This document shows, one piece after another, positions 1 through 8,275 of a stretch of DNA of 64,000 nucleotides. Below the pieces are notes generated by a model that had not been told where the DNA came from, made no database searches, and was given only the letters and a program-made list of their open reading frames with translations. A program made the position numbers and the translations under genes. Position 1 is the first letter of the stretch. Each line of letters opens with the position of its first letter. The DNA comes from Cognatundibacterium rivi (lineage in GTDB: Bacteria > Pseudomonadota > Gammaproteobacteria > Burkholderiales > Burkholderiaceae_D), in the NCBI RefSeq assembly GCF_018139565.1, contig NZ_JAGSPK010000002.1, positions 1 through 64,000 on the forward strand. The letters run 5' to 3'.

Positions 1-78
1 TCCCGAACAGGACCGTGAAACGACTCTGCGCCAATGATAGTGCTGCAACCAGTGTGAAAGTAGGTTATCGTCAGGCTT
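1..78 (+). rRNA. rrf: 5S ribosomal RNA, 3' part
   Basis: The first 78 bases match the 3' two-thirds of a bacterial 5S rRNA: a CCCGAACAGG segment, a GTGAAACG segment, a GCGCCAATGATAGTG segment and a closing GTCAGGCT that pairs with the missing 5' end. The gene begins upstream of the window, so an rRNA operon presumably lies to the left. A strong intrinsic terminator follows directly, as expected at the end of an rrn operon. Confidence 0.85.
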
Positions 79-88
79 GTATTCTGCT

Positions 89-125
89 AACCCCCCGTTA
101 CCTACCGTAACCGGGGGTTTTGCTT
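89..125 (+). terminator. Intrinsic terminator of the rRNA operon
   Basis: AACCCCC (89-95) pairs with GGGGGTT (113-119). After one C/C mismatch, GTTAC (97-101) pairs with GTAAC (107-111) around a CTACC loop. A T-rich run follows. It lies 11 bases after the 5S 3' end. Confidence 0.8.
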
Positions 126-232
126 TTGGTGATCTCTTTTTATGTTTGGGCTGTGATCTTCTTTATCTGTTGCTGTCAACATGTTGCATGCTTTTGCGTT
201 ATTAGCAGATGCGATCTTTTTTGGAGTCAGAC

Positions 233-778
233 ATGCGAACTAAAATACTGGTAACGACATTAGTGATCACCGCAGTTTCCGGCTGTGCAAATCAACGCTA
301 TACCGAAAATTACCCACAGCAATATCCGAATCAATATCCGCATCAGCATTCCCGGCAATATCCTGATCGCCAGACGAACACATATCCGCAGTATCAGAAT
401 CAATACCAGAACCAGTATCAGAATCAGCAAAATTACGGTGAACTGGCGACCATCATCGGTATGCGCAATGTCGCTGTTGACGGCAATGTATCGGGTGCCG
501 GAACCGTTGTTGGTGCGCTGGTTGGTGGTGTGCTCGGCCATCAGGTCGGCAAGGGCAATGGTAATGATTTGGCGACGATTGGTGGTGCAATTGCTGGCGG
601 CATCGTTGGCAATCAGATGGAGCGCGGTTCGGCAGGGCAGAAACTGCGCACCGAACTGACGGTACAATTTCCTAACGGTGAAACACGCACTATGCTGATC
701 GATAACCACGCCGGTTACCGTATTGGTGATCGGATACGGGTAACAACGCAAAACGGTCAGCTCGTTCCTATGCAGTAA
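233..778 (+). CDS. Glycine-zipper outer-membrane lipoprotein
   Basis: Predicted 181-residue lipoprotein. The start at 233 is preferred over an upstream ATG at 209 because GGAG lies seven bases before it and the protein then opens with a clean lipoprotein signal ending in VSGC (Cys18). After the signal comes a low-complexity Q/Y/N/P-rich linker made of QYPN- and YQNQ-like repeats. It leads to a glycine-zipper double-helix segment (alternating G/A in GALVGGVLGHQVG and GGAIAGGIVGNQM) of the 17-kDa antigen/SlyB type, then a short beta-rich tail. Family members sit in the outer membrane and often respond to envelope stress. The exact role here is unknown. It is a single-gene unit between the rRNA terminator and moeA. 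Confidence 0.8.
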   Translation: MRTKILVTTLVITAVSGCANQRYTENYPQQYPNQYPHQHSRQYPDRQTNTYPQYQNQYQNQYQNQQNYGELATIIGMRNVAVDGNVSGAGTVVGALVGGVLGHQVGKGNGNDLATIGGAIAGGIVGNQMERGSAGQKLRTELTVQFPNGETRTMLIDNHAGYRIGDRIRVTTQNGQLVPMQ

Positions 779-875
779 TGCCGAGAAGTCGTATCCCCCG
801 AAGGTAGCAGTGTGTCATTGCTGCCTTCGGGATACAATGCAGGAATACGTACTTCATCATTCCTGAGCATTTGAT

Positions 876-2081
876 ATGACCGAAAAAAAATCTATGTTGA
901 GCGTCGATCAGGCGCTCAAATTTTTATTGTCAGCGGTACGCCCGCTGACTGACACTAATCTCATTCCGACGATCGATGCGCATGGCCGCGTGCTGGCACA
1001 GGCGCAGTCCTCACTGTTGCATGTGCCACCGATGGATAACACGCAAATGGACGGCTACGCGGTGCGGGCAGCCGATTGTGCCAGCGGCCAAGCCCGTCTG
1101 CGGGTCGCCCAGCGGATTCCGGCCGGACATATAGGCGCACCATTGGAAGCCGGAACGGCCGCCCGAATTTTTACGGGAGCGATGATCCCAGCCGGAGCCG
1201 ATGCCGTGGTCATGCAAGAGCAATGCGTGGTTGATGGTGACGATGTTGTGATCCGTCATCAACCGCAAACAGGCGAATGGATACGCCGTCAGGGTGAAGA
1301 TATCGCCGCTGGTGCGACCATATTGCAGCCGGGAACCCGCTTGCGTGCGCAGGAACTCGGACTGGCAGCGTCGGTTGGTCTGGCGCAATTACCCGTCATT
1401 CGCAAACCACGCGTTGCGGTATTTTTTACCGGTGATGAACTGGCGATGCCGGGTGAAGCGCTGAAGCCGGGGGCGATCTATAACTCCAATCGTTTCACGC
1501 TGACTGGCCTGCTGCAGGACATGGGCTGTGACATTACCGACTACGGCATCGTACCGGATACACTGGCGGCGACACGCGACACCTTGCGTCAAGCGGCGCA
1601 GGAACACGATTTAATTATTACCTCCGGCGGTGTTTCCGTCGGTGAAGAGGATCACATCAAGCCCGCGGTGGAAGCCGAAGGGCGTCTGAATATGTGGCAG
1701 ATCGCTGTGAAGCCGGGTAAACCGCTCGCCTTTGGTGAAGTCGGGCAGGCATTTTTCCTTGGCTTGCCGGGAAATCCAGTGTCGAGTTACGTGACCTTCT
1801 TGTTGTTTGTGCGACCGTTTCTGTTACGCATGCAAGGTGTTGAACAGGTGGCGCCGCAATCTTATGTCATGCGTGCCGATTTCAACTGGCCGAAACCTGA
1901 CCGGCGTAATGAATTTTTACGTGCCCGCATCAATTCGCAAGGTGGGCTGGATTTGTTCCCGAATCAGAGTTCAGGCGTGCTGACATCCACCGTGTGGGGA
2001 GATGGCCTGATTGACGTGGCACCGGGGCAGGTCATTCAGGCTGGCGACCAGGTGCGCTTTTTGCCGTTTACATCATTTTAG
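876..2081 (+). CDS. moeA: Molybdopterin molybdenumtransferase MoeA (copy 1)
   Basis: 401 residues, the normal MoeA length. MoeA inserts molybdate into adenylylated molybdopterin in the last common step of molybdenum cofactor synthesis. Visible are the N-terminal MoeA domain with PPMDNTQMDGYAV, the central MogA-like domain with TSGGVSVGEEDHIK and the PGNPVSSYV loop, and the C-terminal beta-barrel. It is the first gene of moeA-moaD-moaE-crcB, all on the same strand with short gaps. A second, more distant MoeA is encoded at 48369-49667, so the two copies may be specialised or redundant. No strong Shine-Dalgarno is visible, only a weak GAG. Confidence 0.93.
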   Translation: MTEKKSMLSVDQALKFLLSAVRPLTDTNLIPTIDAHGRVLAQAQSSLLHVPPMDNTQMDGYAVRAADCASGQARLRVAQRIPAGHIGAPLEAGTAARIFTGAMIPAGADAVVMQEQCVVDGDDVVIRHQPQTGEWIRRQGEDIAAGATILQPGTRLRAQELGLAASVGLAQLPVIRKPRVAVFFTGDELAMPGEALKPGAIYNSNRFTLTGLLQDMGCDITDYGIVPDTLAATRDTLRQAAQEHDLIITSGGVSVGEEDHIKPAVEAEGRLNMWQIAVKPGKPLAFGEVGQAFFLGLPGNPVSSYVTFLLFVRPFLLRMQGVEQVAPQSYVMRADFNWPKPDRRNEFLRARINSQGGLDLFPNQSSGVLTSTVWGDGLIDVAPGQVIQAGDQVRFLPFTSF

Positions 2082-2111
2082 ATTTCTGTGCCTTACCGAT
2101 AAAATTGCATC

Positions 2112-2369
2112 ATGAAAATTCAATTACGTTTTTTTGCCAGCGTTCGTGAAAAACTCGGCTTATCTGAAGAAACGCTCACTTTGCCGGCTGAAATCACTAC
2201 CGTCGGCGGTGTGCGCGCTTATCTGCAGTCGCGCGGTGGCCTCTGGGCGGAAGTGCTGGCCGATGACCGCGCGTTGCGTATGGCGTTTGCACATGTGATG
2301 TGCGACGCGGAAACACCCATCAGCGAGGGCGGCGAAGTGGCATTTTTCCCACCTGTGACCGGAGGTTAA
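2112..2369 (+). CDS. moaD: Molybdopterin synthase small subunit MoaD
   Basis: 85-residue ubiquitin-like sulfur carrier. It ends in the diagnostic Gly-Gly (VTGG), whose C-terminus becomes the thiocarboxylate that delivers sulfur to precursor Z. It acts as a heterotetramer with MoaE, encoded immediately downstream with a three-base gap. The length and the FFPPVTGG end are typical for the family. It is probably translated with moeA and moaE as one operon. Confidence 0.93.
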   Translation: MKIQLRFFASVREKLGLSEETLTLPAEITTVGGVRAYLQSRGGLWAEVLADDRALRMAFAHVMCDAETPISEGGEVAFFPPVTGG

Positions 2370-2372
2370 ATC

Positions 2373-2876
2373 ATGACTGTGCGCGTACAGACAGCAGATT
2401 TTGATCTGAGTAGCGAAGTCGCCAAGCTGCGCAAAAACAATACCGCGATTGGTGCCATCGTCAGTTTTGTCGGCGTTGTGCGTGATCTGAATGATGGTCA
2501 GAATGTGTCGGCGATGGAGCTGGAACATTATCCCGTGATGACGGAAAAAGCGCTAGCCGACATCGTTGCACAGGCGAATGCGCGCTGGGCGCTGCTCGAT
2601 ACGCTGGTGATTCACCGCGTCGGTGCTTTAATGCCTGCCGATCAGATTGTGCTCGTGGTGACGGCATCGAAACACCGAGGCGAAGCATTTGCGGCCTGCG
2701 AATTCATCATGGATTATCTGAAAACGCAGGCACCGTTCTGGAAAAAAGAGCAGACACCGGAAGGCGCACGCTGGGTTGATGCGCGTGAAGCCGATGATCA
2801 GGCGCTCGGCAAATGGGGTATTTCTGTCAACAATGCCGCGACAGATTCCGCCTCACCTGACGGAGCGTCAGCATGA
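2373..2876 (+). CDS. moaE: Molybdopterin synthase catalytic subunit MoaE
   Basis: 167 residues. MoaE converts precursor Z to molybdopterin using the MoaD thiocarboxylate. Family signatures visible are the VGVVRD segment near the N-terminus, the HRVG segment, and the lysine-rich catalytic stretch PFWKKEQ with its GARWV continuation. GGAGG just before the ATG gives a strong ribosome-binding site that overlaps the end of moaD. The 3' end overlaps crcB by four bases (ATGA), which indicates translational coupling. Confidence 0.93.
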   Translation: MTVRVQTADFDLSSEVAKLRKNNTAIGAIVSFVGVVRDLNDGQNVSAMELEHYPVMTEKALADIVAQANARWALLDTLVIHRVGALMPADQIVLVVTASKHRGEAFAACEFIMDYLKTQAPFWKKEQTPEGARWVDAREADDQALGKWGISVNNAATDSASPDGASA

Positions 2877-3256
2877 ACTGGCTGGGCTGGCTCGCAGTTG
2901 GCAGCGGTGCTGCGATAGGAGCGTGGGCACGCTGGGGATTGGGGGTGTGGCTCAATGGTGTACTGACGCAATTGCCGGTGGGAACGCTGGCCGCGAATCT
3001 GGGCGGTGGTTATATCATCGGGCTGGCAGTGGCTTTTTTTACGGCTTACCCTGATTTATCCCCGGCGTGGCGATTATTTCTGGTGACCGGCTTTCTCGGT
3101 GGCCTGACCACGTTTTCCACGTTTTCTGCCGAATCCATGACCTTGCTGCAAAGGGGCGAGTTTGGCTGGGCGCTGGCACATATCAGCGTGCATTTGCTGG
3201 GCTCGATTCTGTGCTGCTTTGCCGGCTTTGCCAGTTACCGTGCCATCGCTGGCTGA
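2873..3256 (+). CDS. crcB: Fluoride channel CrcB/Fluc
   Basis: 127-residue membrane protein with four hydrophobic helices. Family landmarks are Asn42 in ANLGGG and GGLTTFSTFS at residues 76-85, which line the fluoride pore and central sodium site of the dual-topology dimer. It exports fluoride. The start overlaps moaE in an ATGA junction, so it is co-translated with the molybdenum cofactor genes. A link in function is not obvious. No fluoride riboswitch is possible upstream because the preceding sequence is coding. Confidence 0.9.
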   Translation: MNWLGWLAVGSGAAIGAWARWGLGVWLNGVLTQLPVGTLAANLGGGYIIGLAVAFFTAYPDLSPAWRLFLVTGFLGGLTTFSTFSAESMTLLQRGEFGWALAHISVHLLGSILCCFAGFASYRAIAG

Positions 3257-3258
3257 AT

Positions 3259-3376
3259 TAGCAAAAAAAGGGGAGTATATGTTGTTTTTGCCTTATTCTC
3301 AGCGAAAACAAAGGGCTTTAAAATATACTCGGGGGGAGTATATTTTGCTCTGAAAAGGCTGTTTTTTCTGGTTTTG
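3259..3376 (+). repeat. Dispersed intergenic palindromic repeat, copy A
   Basis: This stretch aligns without gaps, at a constant offset of 19680 bases, to copy B at 22939-23056. Shared blocks in order are TAGCAA, GGGGAGTATAT, TTATTCTCAGCG, GGGCTTTAAAATATACT, GGGGGGAGTATATTTT and GCTGTTTT. The core at 3320-3346 is a hairpin with perfect 11-bp arms (AAAATATACTC and GAGTATATTTT) around GGGGG. It lies between crcB and the iminopeptidase gene. Function is unknown; see the findings. Confidence 0.85.
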
Positions 3377-3477
3377 GGCTTGTCGCAACTATGTCGCCGT
3401 GCCGAGCCGGGTGGTGCTGCACATCCTTGCTCTTCCGTAAATCACAGTAAACCACATCATCTGACTGAGCTGACATC

Positions 3478-4446
3478 ATGACAAGCAACACCATGCGCAC
3501 TGTTTTTCCTGAAATTGAACCCTACCGTACCGGCACGCTGGCGGTGGACGAATTACATACGCTGTACTGGGAAGAGTGCGGTAATCCTGAAGGGCAGCCT
3601 GTGCTGTTCCTGCACGGTGGCCCCGGTGCCGGTACCTCGCCGTCACACCGTCGTTTTTTTGATCCAGCGCATTACCGCATCGTGTTGTTCGATCAGCGCG
3701 GCGCCGGTAAATCCACCCCGCTGGGAGAATATCGCAACAACACCACAGCGTTGCTGATTGAAGATATAGAAAAAATCCGTGTCATGCTCGGCATACAGCA
3801 ATGGCTGGTGTTTGGTGGCTCGTGGGGTTCCACGCTGGCACTGGCGTATGGCGAAGCGCATCCTGAACGCTGCCTCGGCTTTATCCTGCGTGGCATTTTC
3901 CTGTGTACCAAGGCCGAGGTCGATTGGTTCGTCAACGGCATGGGATATTTTTATCCTGAAATTCACCAGCGCTTTGCTGAAGCGATTCCTGTTGAGGAGC
4001 GCGGTGATCTGCTGCAGGCGTATGTGAAACGCCTGTTTTGCGATGATCCTGCGATCTACATGGAAGCAGCGCGTAACTGGAGTCGTTATGAAGGTTCCTG
4101 CCTGTTTCTGAAGCCACAAGCCGAGGCAATTGCGAGTTTTGAGTCGGATGAGGTCAGCCTCGGCATCGGTCGCCTGGAAGCGCATTACATGCTGCACGGC
4201 GCTTTCATGGAAGACGATGCTTTAATCCGCAATATCGCCAGGATCCGCCATCTGCCGGCCGTGATCGTGCAAGGCCGTTACGATGTGATTTGCCCGCCGG
4301 TATCCGCTTATCGCCTGCATCGGGCGTGGCCGGAAGCCGCTTATCATGTGATTGGTGACGCCGGTCATGCCGCGATGGAGCCGGGGATTGCCTCTGCGCT
4401 GGTGCAGGCCACCGAAGATTTTAAAACGCAGCGCCGGTTTTCCTGA
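3478..4446 (+). CDS. pip: Proline iminopeptidase
   Basis: 322-residue alpha/beta hydrolase of peptidase family S33 that removes N-terminal proline from peptides in the cytoplasm. The oxyanion HGGPG motif is at residues 46-50, the nucleophile elbow GGSWGS has Ser115, and the late GRYDVICP and GDAGH segments supply the catalytic Asp and His. The length fits the family. The start at 3478 is used; an in-frame ATG at 3493 is also possible because neither has a strong ribosome-binding site. It is monocistronic, with a perfect hairpin downstream. Confidence 0.92.
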   Translation: MTSNTMRTVFPEIEPYRTGTLAVDELHTLYWEECGNPEGQPVLFLHGGPGAGTSPSHRRFFDPAHYRIVLFDQRGAGKSTPLGEYRNNTTALLIEDIEKIRVMLGIQQWLVFGGSWGSTLALAYGEAHPERCLGFILRGIFLCTKAEVDWFVNGMGYFYPEIHQRFAEAIPVEERGDLLQAYVKRLFCDDPAIYMEAARNWSRYEGSCLFLKPQAEAIASFESDEVSLGIGRLEAHYMLHGAFMEDDALIRNIARIRHLPAVIVQGRYDVICPPVSAYRLHRAWPEAAYHVIGDAGHAAMEPGIASALVQATEDFKTQRRFS

Positions 4447-4484
4447 GTCCGGCCAGATCAGTTGTATTCGCTCATCGATTGCCT

Positions 4485-4510
4485 CTGAGCTGTTCTTCTG
4501 AACAGCTCAG
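4485..4510. terminator. Hairpin after pip, probable terminator
   Basis: Perfect 11-bp inverted repeat: CTGAGCTGTTC (4485-4495) and GAACAGCTCAG (4500-4510) around TTCT. The T-run after it is weak (ATTGTTTCT), so termination may be partial. Confidence 0.55.
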
Positions 4511-4652
4511 ATTGTTTCTGGCTTGCCGAAATTTGCGCTGCCAGAAAGTGCCGCCGGAAAAGCCTGATATGGCGCAAACAAAGCGTAATTCAAGGCATAG
4601 ATTTCTCATTTTTATTTGCCGAAAAATAAGGCAGGCAGTATCGTTGAGAATG

Positions 4653-4679
4653 CTTGAAATCAGCATAGCCGTCCCAAAT
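4653..4679 (+). promoter_or_regulatory. Sigma-32-type heat-shock promoter of clpB
   Basis: CTTGAAA (4653-4659), a 13-base spacer and CCCAAAT (4673-4679) resemble the RpoH consensus CTTGAAA-N(11-16)-CCCCATNT. It lies 33 bases before the clpB start. ClpB is a classical member of this regulon. Confidence 0.7.
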
Positions 4680-4711
4680 TGTAGCGATAATTCATCATAC
4701 AGGAGCAGCAA

Positions 4712-7300
4712 ATGCGTCTCGATAAACTCACTACCAAGTTACAGGAAGCACTGGCTGACGCGCAAAGTCAGGCAGTCGGTAACGACAATCAATATATAGA
4801 GCCAGTACATGTGCTGCTGGCCTTAATCAATCAGGATGACGGCGGCAGCCGTTCACTGCTGCAACGCGCAGGTGTGAACGTCAATGCGCTTGTGAATGTG
4901 CTGAAAAGTGCGGTCGAACGCCTGCCGAAAGTCACAGGTAACGATGGTCAGGTGCAGATCGGCCGTGAATTAACGGGCTTACTGAATCTGGCTGACAAAG
5001 AATCGCAAAAACGCGGCGACGAGTTTCTAGCCAGCGAAATGGTGTTGCTGGCACTGTCCGATGACAAATCGGAAGCAGGCAAACTGGCGCGTGAAAACGG
5101 CCTGACCCGTAAATCCTTAGAGGCGGCCATTTCAGCGGTACGCGGTGGCGGTAACGTCAATTCGCAAGATGCTGAAGGGCAGCGTGAAGCACTGAAAAAA
5201 TACACGCTCGATCTGACCGAGCGGGCACGTCTGGGCAAGCTCGATCCTGTGATTGGGCGCGATGATGAAATTCGCCGCGCGATCCAGATTTTGCAACGCC
5301 GCAGTAAAAATAATCCAGTGCTGATCGGTGAACCAGGCGTTGGTAAAACTGCGATTGTGGAAGGCTTGGCGCAACGTATCGTCAATGGCGAAGTACCGGA
5401 TAGTCTGAAGTCGAAACGCGTGTTGTCGCTGGACATGGCCGCATTGCTGGCGGGGGCGAAATTCCGTGGTGAGTTTGAAGAGCGCCTGAAAGCAGTACTG
5501 AAAGAAATCGCGCTCGACGAAGGGCAAACCATCGTCTTTATCGACGAGTTGCATACCATGGTTGGTGCTGGTAAAGCAGAAGGTGCGATGGATGCGGGCA
5601 ATATGTTGAAACCGGCACTGGCACGCGGCGAGTTGCATTGCGTCGGTGCGACCACATTGGATGAATACCGCAAATACATCGAGAAAGATGCCGCGCTGGA
5701 ACGTCGTTTCCAGAAAATTATTGTCGATGAACCCAGTGTTGAAGCAACGATCGCGATCCTGCGCGGTTTGCAGGAAAAATACGAAGTGCATCATGGCGTT
5801 GACATTACCGATCCGGCAATTGTGGCGGCTGCAGAGCTCTCGCATCGCTATATCACCGACCGCTTTTTGCCCGACAAGGCGATTGATCTGATTGATGAAG
5901 CTGCATCGAAAATCAAGATCGAGATCGACTCCAAACCAGAGGTAATGGATAAGCTGGACCGCCGCCTGATTCAGTTGAAGATCGAACGTGAAGCGGTGAA
6001 ACGTGAGAAGGATGAAGCATCGCATAAACGTCTCGCGCTGATCGAGGAAGAAATCGACAAACTGTCACGCGAATATGCTGATCTGGAGGAAGTCTGGAAG
6101 GCAGAAAAATCGATGGTGCAGGGCAGTACGCACATCAAGGAAGAGATAGAGAAAATCCGCGTGCAGATGGATGAGGCCAAACGCAAGGGTGACTGGCAAA
6201 CCATGTCTGAATTGCAGTACGGACGTTTGCCTGAGCTGGAAGCGCAGCTGAAACAAGCTGATGCTGCGAATGCAGGACAGGACGATGTGCCTAAAAACAA
6301 GCTGTTGCGCACGCAGGTGGGTGCCGAAGAAATTGCAGAAATCGTGTCACGTGCTACCGGTATCCCGGTTTCCCGCATGATGCAGGGCGAGCGCGAAAAA
6401 TTGCTGCACATGGAAGATGCGTTGCATGAACGCGTAGTTGGTCAGCACGAGGCGATCGTTGCCGTTTCCGATGCGATCCGCCGTTCGCGTGCCGGTCTGG
6501 GGGATCCTGGCCGTCCGTACGGTTCTTTCCTGTTCCTTGGGCCGACCGGTGTTGGTAAAACAGAGCTGTGTAAAGCGTTGGCTAATTTCATGTTCGATAC
6601 TGAAGAGTCATTGATTCGTATCGATATGAGTGAGTTCATGGAAAAACACAGCGTGGCTCGTCTGATCGGCGCACCACCGGGTTATGTTGGCTATGAAGAG
6701 GGCGGTTATCTGACCGAAGCGGTGCGCCGCAAACCGTACAGCGTGATCTTGCTTGATGAGGTGGAAAAGGCGCATCACGATGTGTTTAACGTCTTGTTGC
6801 AGGTGCTGGACGATGGTCGTATGACCGACGGACAAGGCCGTACTGTGGACTTTAAAAACACCGTGATCGTGATGACATCGAATCTGGGCTCGCATCAGAT
6901 ACAGGCGATGGAAGGCAGCGACCCTGAGGTAGTGAAAATGGCAGTGATGGGCGAAGTCAAAACCCATTTCCGGCCTGAATTCATCAACCGTATTGATGAG
7001 ATCGTGGTATTCCATGCGCTGGACGCCAAAAACATCGGTGCGATTGCGAAGATACAGCTCAAAACGCTGGAGCAACGTTTGTCGCAAATGGAGATGGGCT
7101 TGCAAGTCAGTGATGCAGCCTTGCTGAAGATTGCCGAAGCCGGTTTCGATCCTGTGTATGGCGCGCGTCCTTTGAAACGTGCGATACAGCAGGAAATCGA
7201 AAATGTTTTGTCTAAGCAAATTTTGCAAGGAAAATTCGGGCCGAAAGACCTTATTTCTATTGATGCGAAAGATGGTGAACTTGTTTTCGGTAAAGTGTGA
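4712..7300 (+). CDS. clpB: ATP-dependent disaggregase ClpB
   Basis: 862-residue Hsp100 chaperone that works with DnaK to extract proteins from aggregates in the cytoplasm. It has an N-terminal Clp repeat domain (about 1-145), nucleotide-binding domain 1 with Walker A GEPGVGKT at residues 206-213, a coiled-coil middle domain (about 410-530, rich in E/K/R), nucleotide-binding domain 2 with GPTGVGKTE, and a C-terminal D2-small domain. An AGGAG ribosome-binding site precedes the ATG. A heat-shock promoter lies upstream and a strong terminator downstream, so the gene is monocistronic. Confidence 0.97.
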   Translation: MRLDKLTTKLQEALADAQSQAVGNDNQYIEPVHVLLALINQDDGGSRSLLQRAGVNVNALVNVLKSAVERLPKVTGNDGQVQIGRELTGLLNLADKESQKRGDEFLASEMVLLALSDDKSEAGKLARENGLTRKSLEAAISAVRGGGNVNSQDAEGQREALKKYTLDLTERARLGKLDPVIGRDDEIRRAIQILQRRSKNNPVLIGEPGVGKTAIVEGLAQRIVNGEVPDSLKSKRVLSLDMAALLAGAKFRGEFEERLKAVLKEIALDEGQTIVFIDELHTMVGAGKAEGAMDAGNMLKPALARGELHCVGATTLDEYRKYIEKDAALERRFQKIIVDEPSVEATIAILRGLQEKYEVHHGVDITDPAIVAAAELSHRYITDRFLPDKAIDLIDEAASKIKIEIDSKPEVMDKLDRRLIQLKIEREAVKREKDEASHKRLALIEEEIDKLSREYADLEEVWKAEKSMVQGSTHIKEEIEKIRVQMDEAKRKGDWQTMSELQYGRLPELEAQLKQADAANAGQDDVPKNKLLRTQVGAEEIAEIVSRATGIPVSRMMQGEREKLLHMEDALHERVVGQHEAIVAVSDAIRRSRAGLGDPGRPYGSFLFLGPTGVGKTELCKALANFMFDTEESLIRIDMSEFMEKHSVARLIGAPPGYVGYEEGGYLTEAVRRKPYSVILLDEVEKAHHDVFNVLLQVLDDGRMTDGQGRTVDFKNTVIVMTSNLGSHQIQAMEGSDPEVVKMAVMGEVKTHFRPEFINRIDEIVVFHALDAKNIGAIAKIQLKTLEQRLSQMEMGLQVSDAALLKIAEAGFDPVYGARPLKRAIQQEIENVLSKQILQGKFGPKDLISIDAKDGELVFGKV

Positions 7301-7323
7301 TTAAATAGCCGGGAGCAAGTTAC

Positions 7324-7351
7324 GGCGGTGCAAATGCACCGCCTTTTTTTT
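7324..7351 (+). terminator. Intrinsic terminator of clpB
   Basis: GGCGGTGC (7324-7331) and GCACCGCC (7336-7343) form a perfect 8-bp stem around AAAT, followed by eight T residues. It lies 23 bases after the clpB stop. Confidence 0.92.
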
Positions 7352-7366
7352 GACTGAATTGGGTTG

Positions 7367-8170
7367 TTATTTTTTTCTGCTAAGCGGTTTTCTATCAAAG
7401 AACAGAGTTGGAGTTGTACCCAGCGTTTTTTTGAACATCGCAGAAAAAGCAGACTGGCTGGTATAGCCGAGCTCTGTTGCAACTTGTGATAATGGCATGC
7501 CTGATGCGATGAGCGGTGTTGCCATCGCAAGACGCATTTGCTGACGCCAGTGACTGAAACTCATGCTTAGCTCTTTGTGAAATAAACGGCTCAGAGTTCG
7601 CGCTGATGCGCCACTATGTTTTGCCAACAGATCCAGACTTTCCTGATTGGCAGGGTTGCTGAGCAGACGTTCGCACAGGTTTTTGAGCCTTTTGTCTTGA
7701 GGCATTGGTAAGTGAATGGGCAGCGGTCTGGCTGCCCGCAATTCGTCAAAGATCACTTCAAACAGGTGGGTTTCACGACTGCATCCCCGCTCAAATTGTG
7801 CCATTGCCGCGATCAGCTCGCGTAACAGGCCAGATACGTCGATGATTACGCAACTGTCGGTGGGAAATGGATTGAAATCCTTGTGTATTTGTAGCACGCG
7901 TAACTGCGAATTTGCGAGGGTGCGTACTTCATGCACCATGTCTGGTGGGATCCATACTGCACGCATTGGTGGTACAAACCAGATATTGCCATCAGCAAGT
8001 ACCTGCAGCATTCCTTGAGGGGTATAGGTGAGTTGTCCCCATGCGTGCTGATGTGCTTCCAGATTTCTGGCATGTTTCATATCCCTGGAATTGAGCCGTA
8101 TCGGACGCATTGGTGTCGGATGTCTTTCCGGCGGATGTGGTTGATAGCGCGTCAGTTGGCGAGTACGCAT
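7367..8170 (-). CDS. AraC-family transcriptional regulator
   Basis: 267 residues. An N-terminal cupin-like sensor domain (HQHAWGQLTY, then a VPPMRAVWIPP stretch) is followed by a C-terminal double helix-turn-helix of AraC type (SGASARTLSRLFHKELSMSF and ATELGYTSQSAFSAMFKK). It is transcribed divergently from the MFS transporter gene at 8276, with about 105 bp between the two starts, so it probably regulates that transporter. Small AraC regulators of this layout often control efflux genes in response to a ligand bound by the cupin. The ligand here is unknown. Confidence 0.85.
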   Translation of the reverse strand: MRTRQLTRYQPHPPERHPTPMRPIRLNSRDMKHARNLEAHQHAWGQLTYTPQGMLQVLADGNIWFVPPMRAVWIPPDMVHEVRTLANSQLRVLQIHKDFNPFPTDSCVIIDVSGLLRELIAAMAQFERGCSRETHLFEVIFDELRAARPLPIHLPMPQDKRLKNLCERLLSNPANQESLDLLAKHSGASARTLSRLFHKELSMSFSHWRQQMRLAMATPLIASGMPLSQVATELGYTSQSAFSAMFKKTLGTTPTLFFDRKPLSRKK

Positions 8171-8275
8171 AATTAAAATATGGCAGTTTTGAGATAAATA
8201 ATGTCATGTTATCTTAAATCTGCCTGATAGAAATTCCTTAGACTGATGCTGTTTTCTTCAAATTCCGGAGTTTTT

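Noticed and set aside
3260-3350. Fluoride riboswitch linked to crcB
   Set aside because: crcB overlaps moaE and has no upstream leader; the structured element lies after the gene and has copies elsewhere next to unrelated genes.
4948-5679. Minus-strand Ser-rich frame of 243 codons inside clpB
   Set aside because: Composition follows the antisense of clpB codons; no ribosome-binding site or family match.
5132-6025. Minus-strand frame of 297 codons inside clpB
   Set aside because: Antisense to the conserved first ATPase domain and middle domain; no start signal and no protein-like motifs.
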